Shown piece after piece: positions 17,886-25,876 of a stretch of DNA of 64,000 bases. The DNA comes from Hymenobacter cavernae (GTDB taxonomy: Bacteria > Bacteroidota > Bacteroidia > Cytophagales > Hymenobacteraceae). Position numbers and translations under genes: made by a program. The first letter of the stretch is position 1. Each line of letters opens with the position of its first letter. The stretch lies in the NCBI RefSeq assembly GCF_014641455.1, contig NZ_BMHT01000003.1, positions 181,921 through 245,920 on the forward strand, read 5' to 3'. Under the pieces are notes generated by a model. The model was not told the origin of the DNA and made no database searches. It saw only the letters and a program-made list of their open reading frames with translations.

Positions 17886-18488
17886 ATGAATTTCTTAGCG
17901 CACCTGCTGCTTTCCGGCTCGCCCACCGCCCCCGATTACGCCGATGTAGTAGTCGGCAACTTTGCCGCTGAGGCCGTGCGGGGCCGCGCCGGCTTGCTGG
18001 CCTACCCGCCGGCCGTGCAGCGGGGCATCCGGCTGCACCGCTTTATTGATTCGTTTACGGATTCTCACCCCATCGTGCGGCGCACCACCGCCCGCCTCCG
18101 CGAAGCAGGCCTGGGTAAGTGGGCCGGCGTCGTGTCGGATGTTGGCTACGACCACCTGCTGGCCCGCGACTTCGCTCATTATCACTACGATGCCACCGAG
18201 GCGCTGCCTGCTTTCAGTCAGCGCCTCTACGCCCTGCTGCAAGCCCGCCGCCACGAGCTGCCGGAGCGCCTGCAACAGATGTTCGAGTTCATGCGCCGCC
18301 ACGATTGGCTGACGGGCTACGCGCAGGTGGAAGGTTTCGAGCGGTCGTTGCAAGGCCTGAGCCGCCGCGTGCCAAATGCCGGGGTGCTGGCAACCGGGGC
18401 CGCGGCGTTTTTAGCAGAGCTACCAGCGTATGAAGCAGATTTTCAGGAGTTTTGGCCGGAGCTGCAAGCGGCGGTAGCCAGGTTATAG
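17886..18488 (+). CDS. acpH: Acyl carrier protein phosphodiesterase (AcpH/DUF479 family)
   Basis: A 200-residue protein starting MNFLAHLLLSG, the hallmark of ACP phosphodiesterases, which remove the phosphopantetheine arm from holo-ACP. The metal-dependent HD-like residues are seen in GIRLHRFIDSFTDSHP (about residues 47-62), SDVGYDHLLARDF (about 85-97) and a later MRRHDWL. A short gap separates it from the convergent gene at 18502, with no hairpin terminator visible. Confidence 0.88.
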   Translation: MNFLAHLLLSGSPTAPDYADVVVGNFAAEAVRGRAGLLAYPPAVQRGIRLHRFIDSFTDSHPIVRRTTARLREAGLGKWAGVVSDVGYDHLLARDFAHYHYDATEALPAFSQRLYALLQARRHELPERLQQMFEFMRRHDWLTGYAQVEGFERSLQGLSRRVPNAGVLATGAAAFLAELPAYEADFQEFWPELQAAVARL

Positions 18489-18501
18489 GAACCTGCCTGT
18501 G

Positions 18502-18966
18502 CTACGACAGCAAGCGGGCCTGATGCGCCGCGCTGATCAAAGCCGGCGCATTCTTGAGCGTGGCCAGCACAACTTCTTTGGCCGCCTGCTTCAGCTCATC
18601 CTGGCTGATATCGTGGCTTTCTTCCCGCACTAAGTCGCTCATGGTCTGGAAGGCGTGCGTCAGGGCGTTGCGCTTGGGCCGCTCGGCTTTCAGCTCCTGG
18701 TAAGCCACCGCGAAGCTCGCCTGAATCTTTTTACGCCGTGTATGAAACACCGACTCGCTGGCTACCTGCGGCTGAATGGCATCGAGAAGCTTCACCAGCG
18801 GCAGCAATTGCGTAGCCGCCACGATTACGGCCCCGCTGACCCGGTGCCGCCGGCCGCTACCCGGACCCTCCTGTTGAGGAGGCGCGTTGGTCGTCAGTTG
18901 ATTGTCTTTACCCGACACAGGCGAGGATTCCTGTTCCCCCGATGGCTCCTCAGTACTGGAATACAT
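18502..18966 (-). CDS. Hypothetical protein, 154 aa
   Basis: I do not recognise this protein. The first about 40 residues are polar, with many Ser/Glu/Pro, and are probably disordered. A short hydrophobic stretch (AVIVAATQLLPLVKLLDAI, about residues 46-64) could be a membrane-associated helix, and the remainder is a charged helical region. Codon use is normal for the window. The convergent neighbour is acpH, with only about 13 bp between the stops. Confidence 0.65.
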   Translation of the reverse strand: MYSSTEEPSGEQESSPVSGKDNQLTTNAPPQQEGPGSGRRHRVSGAVIVAATQLLPLVKLLDAIQPQVASESVFHTRRKKIQASFAVAYQELKAERPKRNALTHAFQTMSDLVREESHDISQDELKQAAKEVVLATLKNAPALISAAHQARLLS

Positions 18967-19122
18967 GCGCTGGCACAGCTAAATGTGAGGTGATGTATGC
19001 TGCTGAAGGTACAAGCAGGCAGCAGGCTTTTTGCAAAAACTGCGCCGTGAACTGTATGCTGCTGAAGCGCTTGCAGCTAGCAGTAAGCGACTAAATAAGT
19101 AGCCAGACCTAGGTACAAGAAC

Positions 19123-19845
19123 TCAGCAAGCATCGGCGCCGGCCGGGGCGAGCATAACCTGGTTCAAGGTGGCTTTGTGCTGCCGCCAATTGGGCATAAA
19201 CTGATCCATCAGACCCCAGAAGCGCGCGTTGTGCAGGCGCTCGTGCAGGTGCACCAGTTCGTGCACAACCACGTATTCCAGGCAGGGGAGCGGCTGCTTA
19301 ATCAACTCCAGGTTGAGCCAGATGCGCCGGGCCTGAATGTTACACGTGCCCCAGCGCGTTTTCATCTGCTTGATAGCCCACGTCTTGGCCTGCGCTCCTA
19401 CTACTGGTTCCCATTTGGCGGCCAGCGCGGGCAGATGCTCTTTCAGGCGCGCCCGGTACCAGGCCGCTAGCACCTGCTCGCGTTGCTCGGCGGTACTCTC
19501 CGCGGGCATGTGTAGCTCCAGTTGCCGCTCCTCCTCACGCAATACAACGCGCGCCCGTCCGGTTGCCGGATGAACCTGTAGCTCGTAGCCGCGGCCCTGG
19601 TAGAAGTGCGTTTCGCCCGAGTCGTAGCGCAATGTTACGGGCTGCTGCCGTGCCGCAAACCTAGCTTGGTGCCGCCGAATCCACGCCTGCCGCGCTGAAA
19701 TGAACTCCGTAATCGAGGCTGCTGGTGCGCGCGTGGGCGCCGCAAGCCGAACCCGCCCGTCGGGGGCATAAACGGTAAGGCGCAAGGAGCGGATGTTCTT
19801 GCGAACGACTTCAATTGTTAAGTCTTCGAACTGTAAGATTGGCAT
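19123..19845 (-). CDS. YgjP-like zinc metallopeptidase (M48/DUF45 family)
   Basis: A 240-residue protein of the YgjP/SprT-like metallopeptidase group. The zinc site is HELVH at residues 195-199, with a third ligand at His205 (HERLHNARFW). The conserved MKTRWGTCN motif (about 161-169) and LNLELIKQP precede it, as in the family. Relatives are found beside restriction-modification genes or stand alone; no restriction gene is adjacent here. It has no signal peptide, so it is probably cytosolic. A palindrome and a terminator for the next gene lie in the 180 bp upstream. Confidence 0.88.
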   Translation of the reverse strand: MPILQFEDLTIEVVRKNIRSLRLTVYAPDGRVRLAAPTRAPAASITEFISARQAWIRRHQARFAARQQPVTLRYDSGETHFYQGRGYELQVHPATGRARVVLREEERQLELHMPAESTAEQREQVLAAWYRARLKEHLPALAAKWEPVVGAQAKTWAIKQMKTRWGTCNIQARRIWLNLELIKQPLPCLEYVVVHELVHLHERLHNARFWGLMDQFMPNWRQHKATLNQVMLAPAGADAC

Positions 19846-19947
19846 GTGGGGCGCGGTGGTCGGCTGCGCGAAGGTAAGGGAGAGTGAAAAACTGGTAGAC
19901 AGAGCTAAGCTTTGAAGCGGACTAGCTGCTAAGAGCGCCTATTTTCC

Positions 19948-19991
19948 TGAACCGGCGCGCGTTTAGCGCAGCCGTAGCTCGCGCCGGTTCA
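19948..19991. repeat. 12-bp inverted repeat upstream of the YgjP-like gene
   Basis: TGAACCGGCGCG and its perfect complement are separated by 20 nt. There is no T-run, so it is not a standard terminator. It is possibly a remnant of an intergenic palindrome. Confidence 0.6.
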
Positions 19992-20024
19992 AGGGTTCGA
20001 TCGAGAAGATCGGCAAGTAGAATA

Positions 20025-20052
20025 AAAAACGGGGTCCTAGGACCCCGTTTTC
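20025..20052 (-). terminator. Terminator after the SlyD-like gene, built on CCTAGG
   Basis: AAAACGGGGTCC-TAG-GACCCCGTTTT is an almost perfect palindrome centred on CCTAGG, with a T-run on the minus strand. Confidence 0.85.
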
Positions 20053-20073
20053 ATTTAAAACAAAACGCAATTC

Positions 20074-20589
20074 TTAGTGATGGTGCCCTCCTTCGCCGTG
20101 TACGTGGCCGTGGTCCAGCTCTTCTTTGGTGGCATCGCGCACGCCTTCCACTTTGCCGTCGAAGTGCATGACCATGCCGGCCAGCGGGTGGTTGAAGTCC
20201 ATCTGCACGGTGTCGGCGCCGATTTCCACGATTTTGCCTTGCATGTGGTTGCCTTCGTTGTCGGCCATGGGCAGGAAGTTGCCCACTTGCAGCATCTCCT
20301 CGTCGACTTTGCCGTCGATTTCGAATACCTGCTTCGGGATGCTTACCACGGCTTGCTGATCGTAGTCGCCGTAGGCCTGGTCGGGGGTGAGGGAGAAGCT
20401 GAACGAGTCGCCGGCGCCTTTGCCACTTAGCTGGTTTTCAAACTCTTCGGGAAGGCCGCTGTGGCCAAAAATGAACACCATCGGCGCGTCGGCCTCAGCC
20501 GACTCTACTAATACTTTCTCTTGGTTTTCGTCCGTCACGCTCAGGTCATAGGTGATGGTGACGACTTTGTTGGGGCTGATCTGGGCCAT
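20074..20589 (-). CDS. FKBP-type peptidyl-prolyl isomerase, SlyD-like
   Basis: A 171-residue prolyl isomerase and chaperone of the SlyD/FkpB type. The FKBP domain surrounds an IF (insert-in-flap) chaperone domain; typical motifs are MVFIFGHSGLPEEFENQLSG (about residues 37-56), DQAYGDYD (about 69-76) and VDFNHPLAG-like MDFNHPLAGMVMHF. The C terminus is His-rich (HGHVHGEGGHHH) and likely binds nickel or other metals, as in E. coli SlyD, though much shorter. Cytosolic, and monocistronic with its own terminator. Confidence 0.93.
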   Translation of the reverse strand: MAQISPNKVVTITYDLSVTDENQEKVLVESAEADAPMVFIFGHSGLPEEFENQLSGKGAGDSFSFSLTPDQAYGDYDQQAVVSIPKQVFEIDGKVDEEMLQVGNFLPMADNEGNHMQGKIVEIGADTVQMDFNHPLAGMVMHFDGKVEGVRDATKEELDHGHVHGEGGHHH

Positions 20590-20899
20590 ACTACAGGGGT
20601 GGACGGGGTGTCCGTTTTTTGGGTGTTGGATTAGGCAATTGGAATAGCTAGTTACGGAAATAACCGGTAAAGTGTCGTTCAGGCTGAGTAGCGATGCTTA
20701 AATAAAGGTGGCATAACCGGCAGGATGCAAAATTTTGGCATTAGCTAACTGCTTCAGCTTCGCTGCGTTAAGCTGAGCATTAAAATGGGATTAAGCACTT
20801 GACTAACAAGCTAGGTCAACTTTCTCCTATTCTGGCGGCTGGTCTTACCGGGAAGGCGGTAGACAGAAGCCCAAACAAAGTTTATAGCACCCTACTTAC
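20590..20899. other. Intergenic region with no recognisable gene, 310 bp
   Basis: This is the shared upstream region of two divergent genes, the SlyD-like gene and the SMP-30-like lipoprotein. It has no open frame with coding character, no long palindrome and no clear TAnnTTTG element. I see nothing further in it. Confidence 0.6.
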
Positions 20900-22024
20900 A
20901 TGAATCACAAGCTGATGATGGTGCTCCTGAGCGGAGCGCTCCTGGCTGGCTGCCAGCAAAAAAAGAACACGCCCCAGGAAGAACAGAAAGCCGCCGCGAC
21001 TGACTCGGCCGCGGCGGCCGTGGATACGTCGGCCCGCGTGGGCGCCACGCCGAAGCTGCTGTTTAAGCTCCCCGATAAGTACAACACGCCCGACGGCCTG
21101 GCCTTAGCGCCTAACGGCAACCTGATCTTGTCGGTGCCAAACCTAGCCGATAACAAGTACCCGGCCGCGCTACTGGAAATTGTGGGCGACAGTGCCCGGC
21201 TTTTCCTGACCAACCTGCCCGTGCAGCCCGATACAAAGAAGGCCGCGCCCATGGACCTAGCTTTCGGGCCGGATGGCAACCTCTACTACGCTGAAAATCA
21301 GTACGAAAACGACAAAGATTTTAAATCACGACTGATGCGGGTGCGCATACGCGGCGGCAAGCCCAGCGGCGTGGAAACCGTAGTGGAGAACTTCGCGCTG
21401 GCTAACGGCGTGGTCTGGAAAGGCAACGACCTCTACGTGACCGACAGCCAGTGGGACCTGCCCGATGACCCCAAGGGCAGCGCCATTATGCACTTCACCC
21501 TGAGCGAGTTGACGAAAGGCGGTATCAAGCTGAAGCCCAAAACTATGGACCCGCACGTGCTGACCACCTTCACCACGGCCGTGAACGAAACCGGCGTCGA
21601 CAATGGCGCCGACGGCATCGACTACGACAGCAAAGGCCGTCTGTATACGGGCTCCTTCGGCGACGGCACGCTTTACCGCATCACTCTCAAGCCCGATGGC
21701 AGCTTTGCCAGCAAAGAAATCGTAGCCGTGAAAGGCGAGAAGATTCCCTGCATCGACGGCCTGATCGTGGATCGTAAAACGGATAAAGTGTACGTGTGCA
21801 ACTCGCGCGAAAATGCCATCCAGGTAGTTGCTCCCGACGGCACCGTGACAACCCTGGCCCGCAACGGCGACACCGACGGCGCCGGTGGCAAGCTCGATCA
21901 GCCTGCCGAAGTCCTGCTGAAAGGCAACCGCCTGTACATTTCCGATTTCGACAAACCCGAGAAGAACTTTGTGAACCAGAAGTCCGACGCGCCGCACACA
22001 GAGTCGTACATTGACTTGCAGTAA
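20900..22024 (+). CDS. SMP-30/gluconolactonase-like lipoprotein
   Basis: A 374-residue protein with a lipoprotein signal (LLSGALLAGC, Cys18) and a polar, Ala/Glu-rich tether of about 30 residues. The remainder looks like a six-bladed beta-propeller of the SMP-30/strictosidine-synthase superfamily: PDGLALAPNGNLILSVPN, DLAFGPDGNLYYAENQ, LANGVVWKGNDLYVTDS and IDGLIVDRKTDKVYVCNS. Members hydrolyse lactones or act as sugar-binding sensors; metal ligands cannot be fixed by eye. The lipid anchor places it at the periplasmic face or outer membrane. Its stop codon lies inside the inverted repeat shared with the convergent helicase gene. Confidence 0.85.
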   Translation: MNHKLMMVLLSGALLAGCQQKKNTPQEEQKAAATDSAAAAVDTSARVGATPKLLFKLPDKYNTPDGLALAPNGNLILSVPNLADNKYPAALLEIVGDSARLFLTNLPVQPDTKKAAPMDLAFGPDGNLYYAENQYENDKDFKSRLMRVRIRGGKPSGVETVVENFALANGVVWKGNDLYVTDSQWDLPDDPKGSAIMHFTLSELTKGGIKLKPKTMDPHVLTTFTTAVNETGVDNGADGIDYDSKGRLYTGSFGDGTLYRITLKPDGSFASKEIVAVKGEKIPCIDGLIVDRKTDKVYVCNSRENAIQVVAPDGTVTTLARNGDTDGAGGKLDQPAEVLLKGNRLYISDFDKPEKNFVNQKSDAPHTESYIDLQ

Positions 22025-22096
22025 ACCACACGTTTGTCATCCTGATGCGCGGAATGCGTTGCTGCGCTCAGGATGACAAACGTGTGGTTTACTGCA
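22017..22096. repeat. 29-bp perfect inverted repeat carrying both stop codons of convergent genes
   Basis: The left arm is 22017-22045, TGCAGTAAACCACACGTTTG then TCATCCTGA; the right arm 22068-22096 is its exact complement. The arms include the last Gln codon and the TAA stop of both convergent genes. The hairpin with a 22-nt loop probably acts as a two-way transcription end. Confidence 0.9.
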
Positions 22097-24071
22097 TTTC
22101 CCAGGCCGTGCGGTAGGCGCCGATGCTCTCCACGTAATCCAAGAAAGCTTTGTAGAACTCGTGGCGACCTAGGGTGCCAGAGTCGCCGACGATGAGGAGC
22201 TTGCGGCGGGCGCGGGTCATGGCGACGTTCATGCGGCGGATGTCGGAGAGAAAACCGATGTCGCCGGTGTCGTTGGAGCGCGTCATGGTGATGCAGATGA
22301 TATCGCGCTCCTGGCCCTGGAATGAGTCGACCGTACCAACCGAAAGCAGGCGGTGGGTTACCATTTCGGCCAGCTCAGGGCTGTCTTCTACTCTGTCTTT
22401 CAGGTAGTTGATTTGAGCGCGGTACGGCGCGATGACCCCCACGGTGAGCAAATCGGTGAGGTGGTCGTCGGGCACATACACGCTCAGCAGCTCCGAGAGG
22501 CGGCGCAGCAGCAAATCGGCTTCTTCAGGATTTGCTACGGAGCGGCTTTCGGGAATACCTAGCTCCTGAAAGCCGAAACCGGCCGTGTCAAGAAACTCCA
22601 CGGCTAGGTCGGGAGCGAAGCGCAGGTCGTACTCAGCTAGGTCGGCGTGGGCTACGCTGGGCGCGGCTATGAGCTTGCCGCCATAGAACTGCTCCGAGCT
22701 GAACTCCATAATCTGCTCGTGCATCCGATATTGCACCGTCAGCATACGCGCCGACTCTGGCTGGCGCGTGATGCACTTCTCGAACAGCGTTTCGCGCAGA
22801 CCGTCGCGGGCGGCTTGCTCGCTCTTCACGGTGGGCGGCAGCTGCTGGTGGTCGCCGGCCAGCACCACGCGGTTGCCCTTCGTGATGGGAATCCAGCAGC
22901 CGGGCTCCAATGCTTGCGCCGCCTCGTCGATGAACACCGTTTCGTAGGTGAGGTGACGAATGGCGCGGTTGCCGGCCCCCACCAGCGTACAGGTCAGCAC
23001 CTGCACTTTGTCGAGCAGGTCTTCGGTGATGTAGCGCTCCAGGTTGTCGGAATCTTGCAGCATCTGGTGGGCTTGCTCTTTCAGCATGCGGCGCTGCTCG
23101 CGCTCCTCCCAGCCAAAATGACGCTTGAACTTACCGGCCGCTTCGCGGTACTGCTCAGCGGTTTGGCGCATCGATTTCAGCTCGGGGTAGCTTTTGTGCG
23201 CCATAATCTGCGCGTCGAGCGTGTGTTCCAGCAGCAGGTCTGATACCCGCGAGGGGTTGCCCATGCGAATCACATTTACGCCGCGCTCGGCTAGCTTTTC
23301 CGTGAGCAAATCCACGGCGGTGTTGCTCGGGGCACACACCAGCACGCGCCGCTCGCGCCGGATGGTTTCCAGAATGGCCTGCACCAGCGTGGTCGTTTTG
23401 CCAGTGCCGGGCGGGCCGTGGATAATGGCTACGTCCTTGGCAGCCAGCACGTGGCGCACGGCCGCCAATTGCGACTCGTTCAGGGGGCTAGGGTAGTAGA
23501 GCGTGGCTTCGCTTTCATCTTTGAAGCGGGCGGGCTTACCACCTAGCAGAATGTCGCGCAGCTCAGCGAGGCGGTTTTCGTAGGCGCCCATCACCTTCTG
23601 TAAGGCGTGCTCCATCTCGCGGTAGCTCACCTCGTCGAAAGTCAGGTCGACACCTAGCTTGCCTTCGTCAATCCAATCGGGCAGATCTTCTTTGTTGGTG
23701 GCCAGTAGAATTTTATTGCGGCGCACGGCCGTAATCACACCGTTGAGCGTGGGGCGGTCGGTAGCGGCGCGGTTCGGAATGTTGCCAAATAGGGCAGCGT
23801 TGCGGCCCACCTGGAACAGGTGTAGGCTATTCTGGCTCGCTGGGCGCTCCAGTTCCAGCACCAGCTTGCCGCCGAAGCCAATTTCTTCTTTGGTGATTTT
23901 GACAGGATACCAAGTCAGGCCGCGGTGCTGCCGCTCGGCAATGCTGGTCTTGGCGCTCTTGATTTTGAACTGCTCCAGGTCTTCCTGCTGCTCTAGCTTC
24001 AGGAGCGCCTGGACTTTGCGCAGTTCTTTCTCCAGCGCGTAGGGGTCGGTATAGGTAGGTTGGTCAGGCAA
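22089..24071 (-). CDS. Superfamily 1 helicase, Upf1/IGHMBP2-like
   Basis: A 660-residue SF1B-type DNA/RNA helicase. Residues about 1-170 form the oligonucleotide-binding N-terminal part, and the core has Walker A GPPGTGKTTTLVQ near residue 219, Walker B FIDEAAQALEP, motif III VVLAGDHQQLPP, QYRMHEQIMEF, and the C-terminal VDSFQGQERDIICIT and NVAMTRARRKLLIVGD motifs. Proteins of this kind unwind nucleic acids 5' to 3'; the bacterial forms have no settled role. The first codon appears to be TTG at 24071 as no ATG is in frame nearby. It is downstream of the VWA gene on the same strand with a 181-bp gap, so it may be separate from that operon. Confidence 0.9.
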   Translation of the reverse strand: MPDQPTYTDPYALEKELRKVQALLKLEQQEDLEQFKIKSAKTSIAERQHRGLTWYPVKITKEEIGFGGKLVLELERPASQNSLHLFQVGRNAALFGNIPNRAATDRPTLNGVITAVRRNKILLATNKEDLPDWIDEGKLGVDLTFDEVSYREMEHALQKVMGAYENRLAELRDILLGGKPARFKDESEATLYYPSPLNESQLAAVRHVLAAKDVAIIHGPPGTGKTTTLVQAILETIRRERRVLVCAPSNTAVDLLTEKLAERGVNVIRMGNPSRVSDLLLEHTLDAQIMAHKSYPELKSMRQTAEQYREAAGKFKRHFGWEEREQRRMLKEQAHQMLQDSDNLERYITEDLLDKVQVLTCTLVGAGNRAIRHLTYETVFIDEAAQALEPGCWIPITKGNRVVLAGDHQQLPPTVKSEQAARDGLRETLFEKCITRQPESARMLTVQYRMHEQIMEFSSEQFYGGKLIAAPSVAHADLAEYDLRFAPDLAVEFLDTAGFGFQELGIPESRSVANPEEADLLLRRLSELLSVYVPDDHLTDLLTVGVIAPYRAQINYLKDRVEDSPELAEMVTHRLLSVGTVDSFQGQERDIICITMTRSNDTGDIGFLSDIRRMNVAMTRARRKLLIVGDSGTLGRHEFYKAFLDYVESIGAYRTAWEMQ

Positions 24072-24252
24072 TGGAATGGTACTCGTTATCGGATCGTTGG
24101 TAACAACGAAAACGGCAAAAGGGTGGCTGAAGGTCGGGGAGAAAATTAACTTTAGCAGCGTAGAGTAGAGCGGCTGGTAAAGAAGAACGTTGTGCTGTGC
24201 TTGCCAAAGTATGACGTTCTTCCCTCTATACTGATAGGAGTTGCTTTTACTT

Positions 24253-25371
24253 TTACAAGAACGGCTGCAACTCCTTGCCCTGAATAGTCGCGGCCATTAG
24301 CTCCGGAAACTTATCCGGCGTGCAGGCAAAACTAGGAATGCCCATGGCCGCTAGCTTCTCAGCCGTGTGCCGGTCGAAGCTGGGGGCGCCGTCGTCGCTG
24401 AGGGCCAGGAGCACCACGAACGTGACGCCAGCCGCTTTGAGGGCTGCGGCTCGCCTGAGCAGCTCAGCCGAGTTACCGCCCTCGTATAAGTCACTGATGA
24501 GTAAAAGGATAGTGTCGGTGGGGTGAGTGATGAGCTGCTGGCAGTAGGTGAGGGCTAGGTTGATGTCGGTGCCGCCGCCGAGCTGGATGCCGAACAGCAA
24601 GTCTACAGGGTCTTGCAGATCCTGGGTGAGGTCGGCTACGGCGGTGTCGAATACTACCATGTGGGTGCGTACGGCTTTCAGCGACGCCAGCACCGCCCCA
24701 AACACGCCCGCGTACACCACCGACGAGGCCATGGAGCCGCTCTGGTCTACGCACAGCACAATCTCCTTAAGCGCCTGCCCGCGCTTGCCGAAGCCGATCA
24801 GCTTTTCCGGGATAATCGTCTTATAGCTACGTTGGTAGTGCTTGAGGTTGGCCCGGATAGTAGCCGCCCAGTTGATTTCGTGGTAGCGCGGCCTAGGGTT
24901 GCGCACGGCGCGGCTCAGGGCACCCTGCACCGCTTGGCGGAGTGGGTTGGTGAGGCGCTTTTCCAAGTCCTGCACCACCCGCTGCACTACCTCGCGGGCT
25001 GTGTGCTTCACTTTGGCCGGCATCACGCGCCCCAGCGAGATCAGCAAGCCCACTAAGTGCACATCGGCCTGCACCGTGCGCAGAATTTCGGGCTCCAGCA
25101 GCATCTGGTTCAGGCCGAGCCGCTCCATGGCATCCTTCTGCATCACGGCCACCACCGGGGAAGGAAAGTACTGGCGAATGTCGCCCAGCCAGCGCGACAC
25201 GCGCGGCGAAGAACCCCCTAGCCCCGCGCCGCGCTCCTTGCTTTCCTGATCGTAGAGGGCGGTGAGTACGTCATCCATGCGGCCGTAGTCAGGCGACATA
25301 GCAATTCGATTTTCCGCGTCGGCGGGCGAGCCGAGCACAAGTTTCCAGCGGGCGGCAGATGATTCGTTCAT
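24253..25371 (-). CDS. VWA-domain protein of a MoxR-associated system (YehP-like)
   Basis: A 372-residue protein with a helical N-terminal region (about 1-195) and a C-terminal von Willebrand A domain. The metal-binding MIDAS residues are complete: DQSGS at 209-213, Thr268 in GGGTD, and the Asp of LLISDLYEGG near residue 294. VWA proteins of this type work with MoxR AAA+ ATPases as metal-dependent adaptors in protein assembly or remodelling. The gene is the last of the minus-strand block that also encodes a MoxR ATPase, SWIM, DUF5691 and DUF5682 proteins, the same partners seen with E. coli YehP. It starts 9 bp after the Imm51-like gene. Confidence 0.88.
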   Translation of the reverse strand: MNESSAARWKLVLGSPADAENRIAMSPDYGRMDDVLTALYDQESKERGAGLGGSSPRVSRWLGDIRQYFPSPVVAVMQKDAMERLGLNQMLLEPEILRTVQADVHLVGLLISLGRVMPAKVKHTAREVVQRVVQDLEKRLTNPLRQAVQGALSRAVRNPRPRYHEINWAATIRANLKHYQRSYKTIIPEKLIGFGKRGQALKEIVLCVDQSGSMASSVVYAGVFGAVLASLKAVRTHMVVFDTAVADLTQDLQDPVDLLFGIQLGGGTDINLALTYCQQLITHPTDTILLLISDLYEGGNSAELLRRAAALKAAGVTFVVLLALSDDGAPSFDRHTAEKLAAMGIPSFACTPDKFPELMAATIQGKELQPFL

Positions 25372-25380
25372 GGGAAGGGC

Positions 25381-25740
25381 TTACTCAAAAAAGTCACCCG
25401 GATCAGTTTGGGCCAGGTAGTTACGGAGGGCACTCAGGTCAGAAAAGATTGGGTGAATAAGCGCTAACAATTGCTCAGCAGCAGCTTGACTATCAGCATA
25501 AACTAAAAACCTGTCTCGCGTAGCGGCAAGCTCCAGATGGTCTAATAGCTCTGGTTTATGTTCTTCCACAATTGTTTCAATGTGCTCCGCCCAGGAAGTC
25601 CCATCGCCCCCGAAGCCGTACTTCTCGAACAAGGTGTAATAGTCATCCAGGCCTGCAACATTCGCCAAAACGGCGTACTGGCGTTCGGGTGTGGCATGTT
25701 CACCCATGTGGGTAAGAACGAACGGATAGGTGTTTGTCAT
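25381..25740 (-). CDS. Imm51-like immunity family protein, 119 aa
   Basis: The ATG at 25740 (MTNTYPFVLTHM) is preferred because upstream residues come from intergenic sequence. The pattern GFGGDGTSWAEHIETIVEEHKPELLDHLELAATRDRFLVYADS followed by AAEQLLALIHPIFSD resembles Imm51, a SUKH-independent family of immunity proteins found in polymorphic-toxin loci. No toxin gene is beside it. It sits between the DUF5682 and VWA genes, 9 bp from the latter, so it is probably co-transcribed. I assign the family from memory of the GxGxxW and peL patterns; it could also be an unrelated small operon protein. Confidence 0.6.
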   Translation of the reverse strand: MTNTYPFVLTHMGEHATPERQYAVLANVAGLDDYYTLFEKYGFGGDGTSWAEHIETIVEEHKPELLDHLELAATRDRFLVYADSQAAAEQLLALIHPIFSDLSALRNYLAQTDPGDFFE

Positions 25741-25876
25741 TAGGTGGAATCTATGGCGAATAGTGGATATTGTGGCTGAAATCCGCTTGGAGGAATCTGA
25801 CAACCAGATAAATAGGCGGCAGTTATTCTAAGAGAATGTCGCTATGATGTTCTTGGTCAACTTATTTTACGTTGCT

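Noticed and set aside
24072..24252. Imperfect hairpin AAGAACGTTG ... GACGTTCTT near 24180-24225 as a terminator
   Set aside because: Pairing is short and interrupted with no T-run; it may be a decayed family B repeat, too weak to list.
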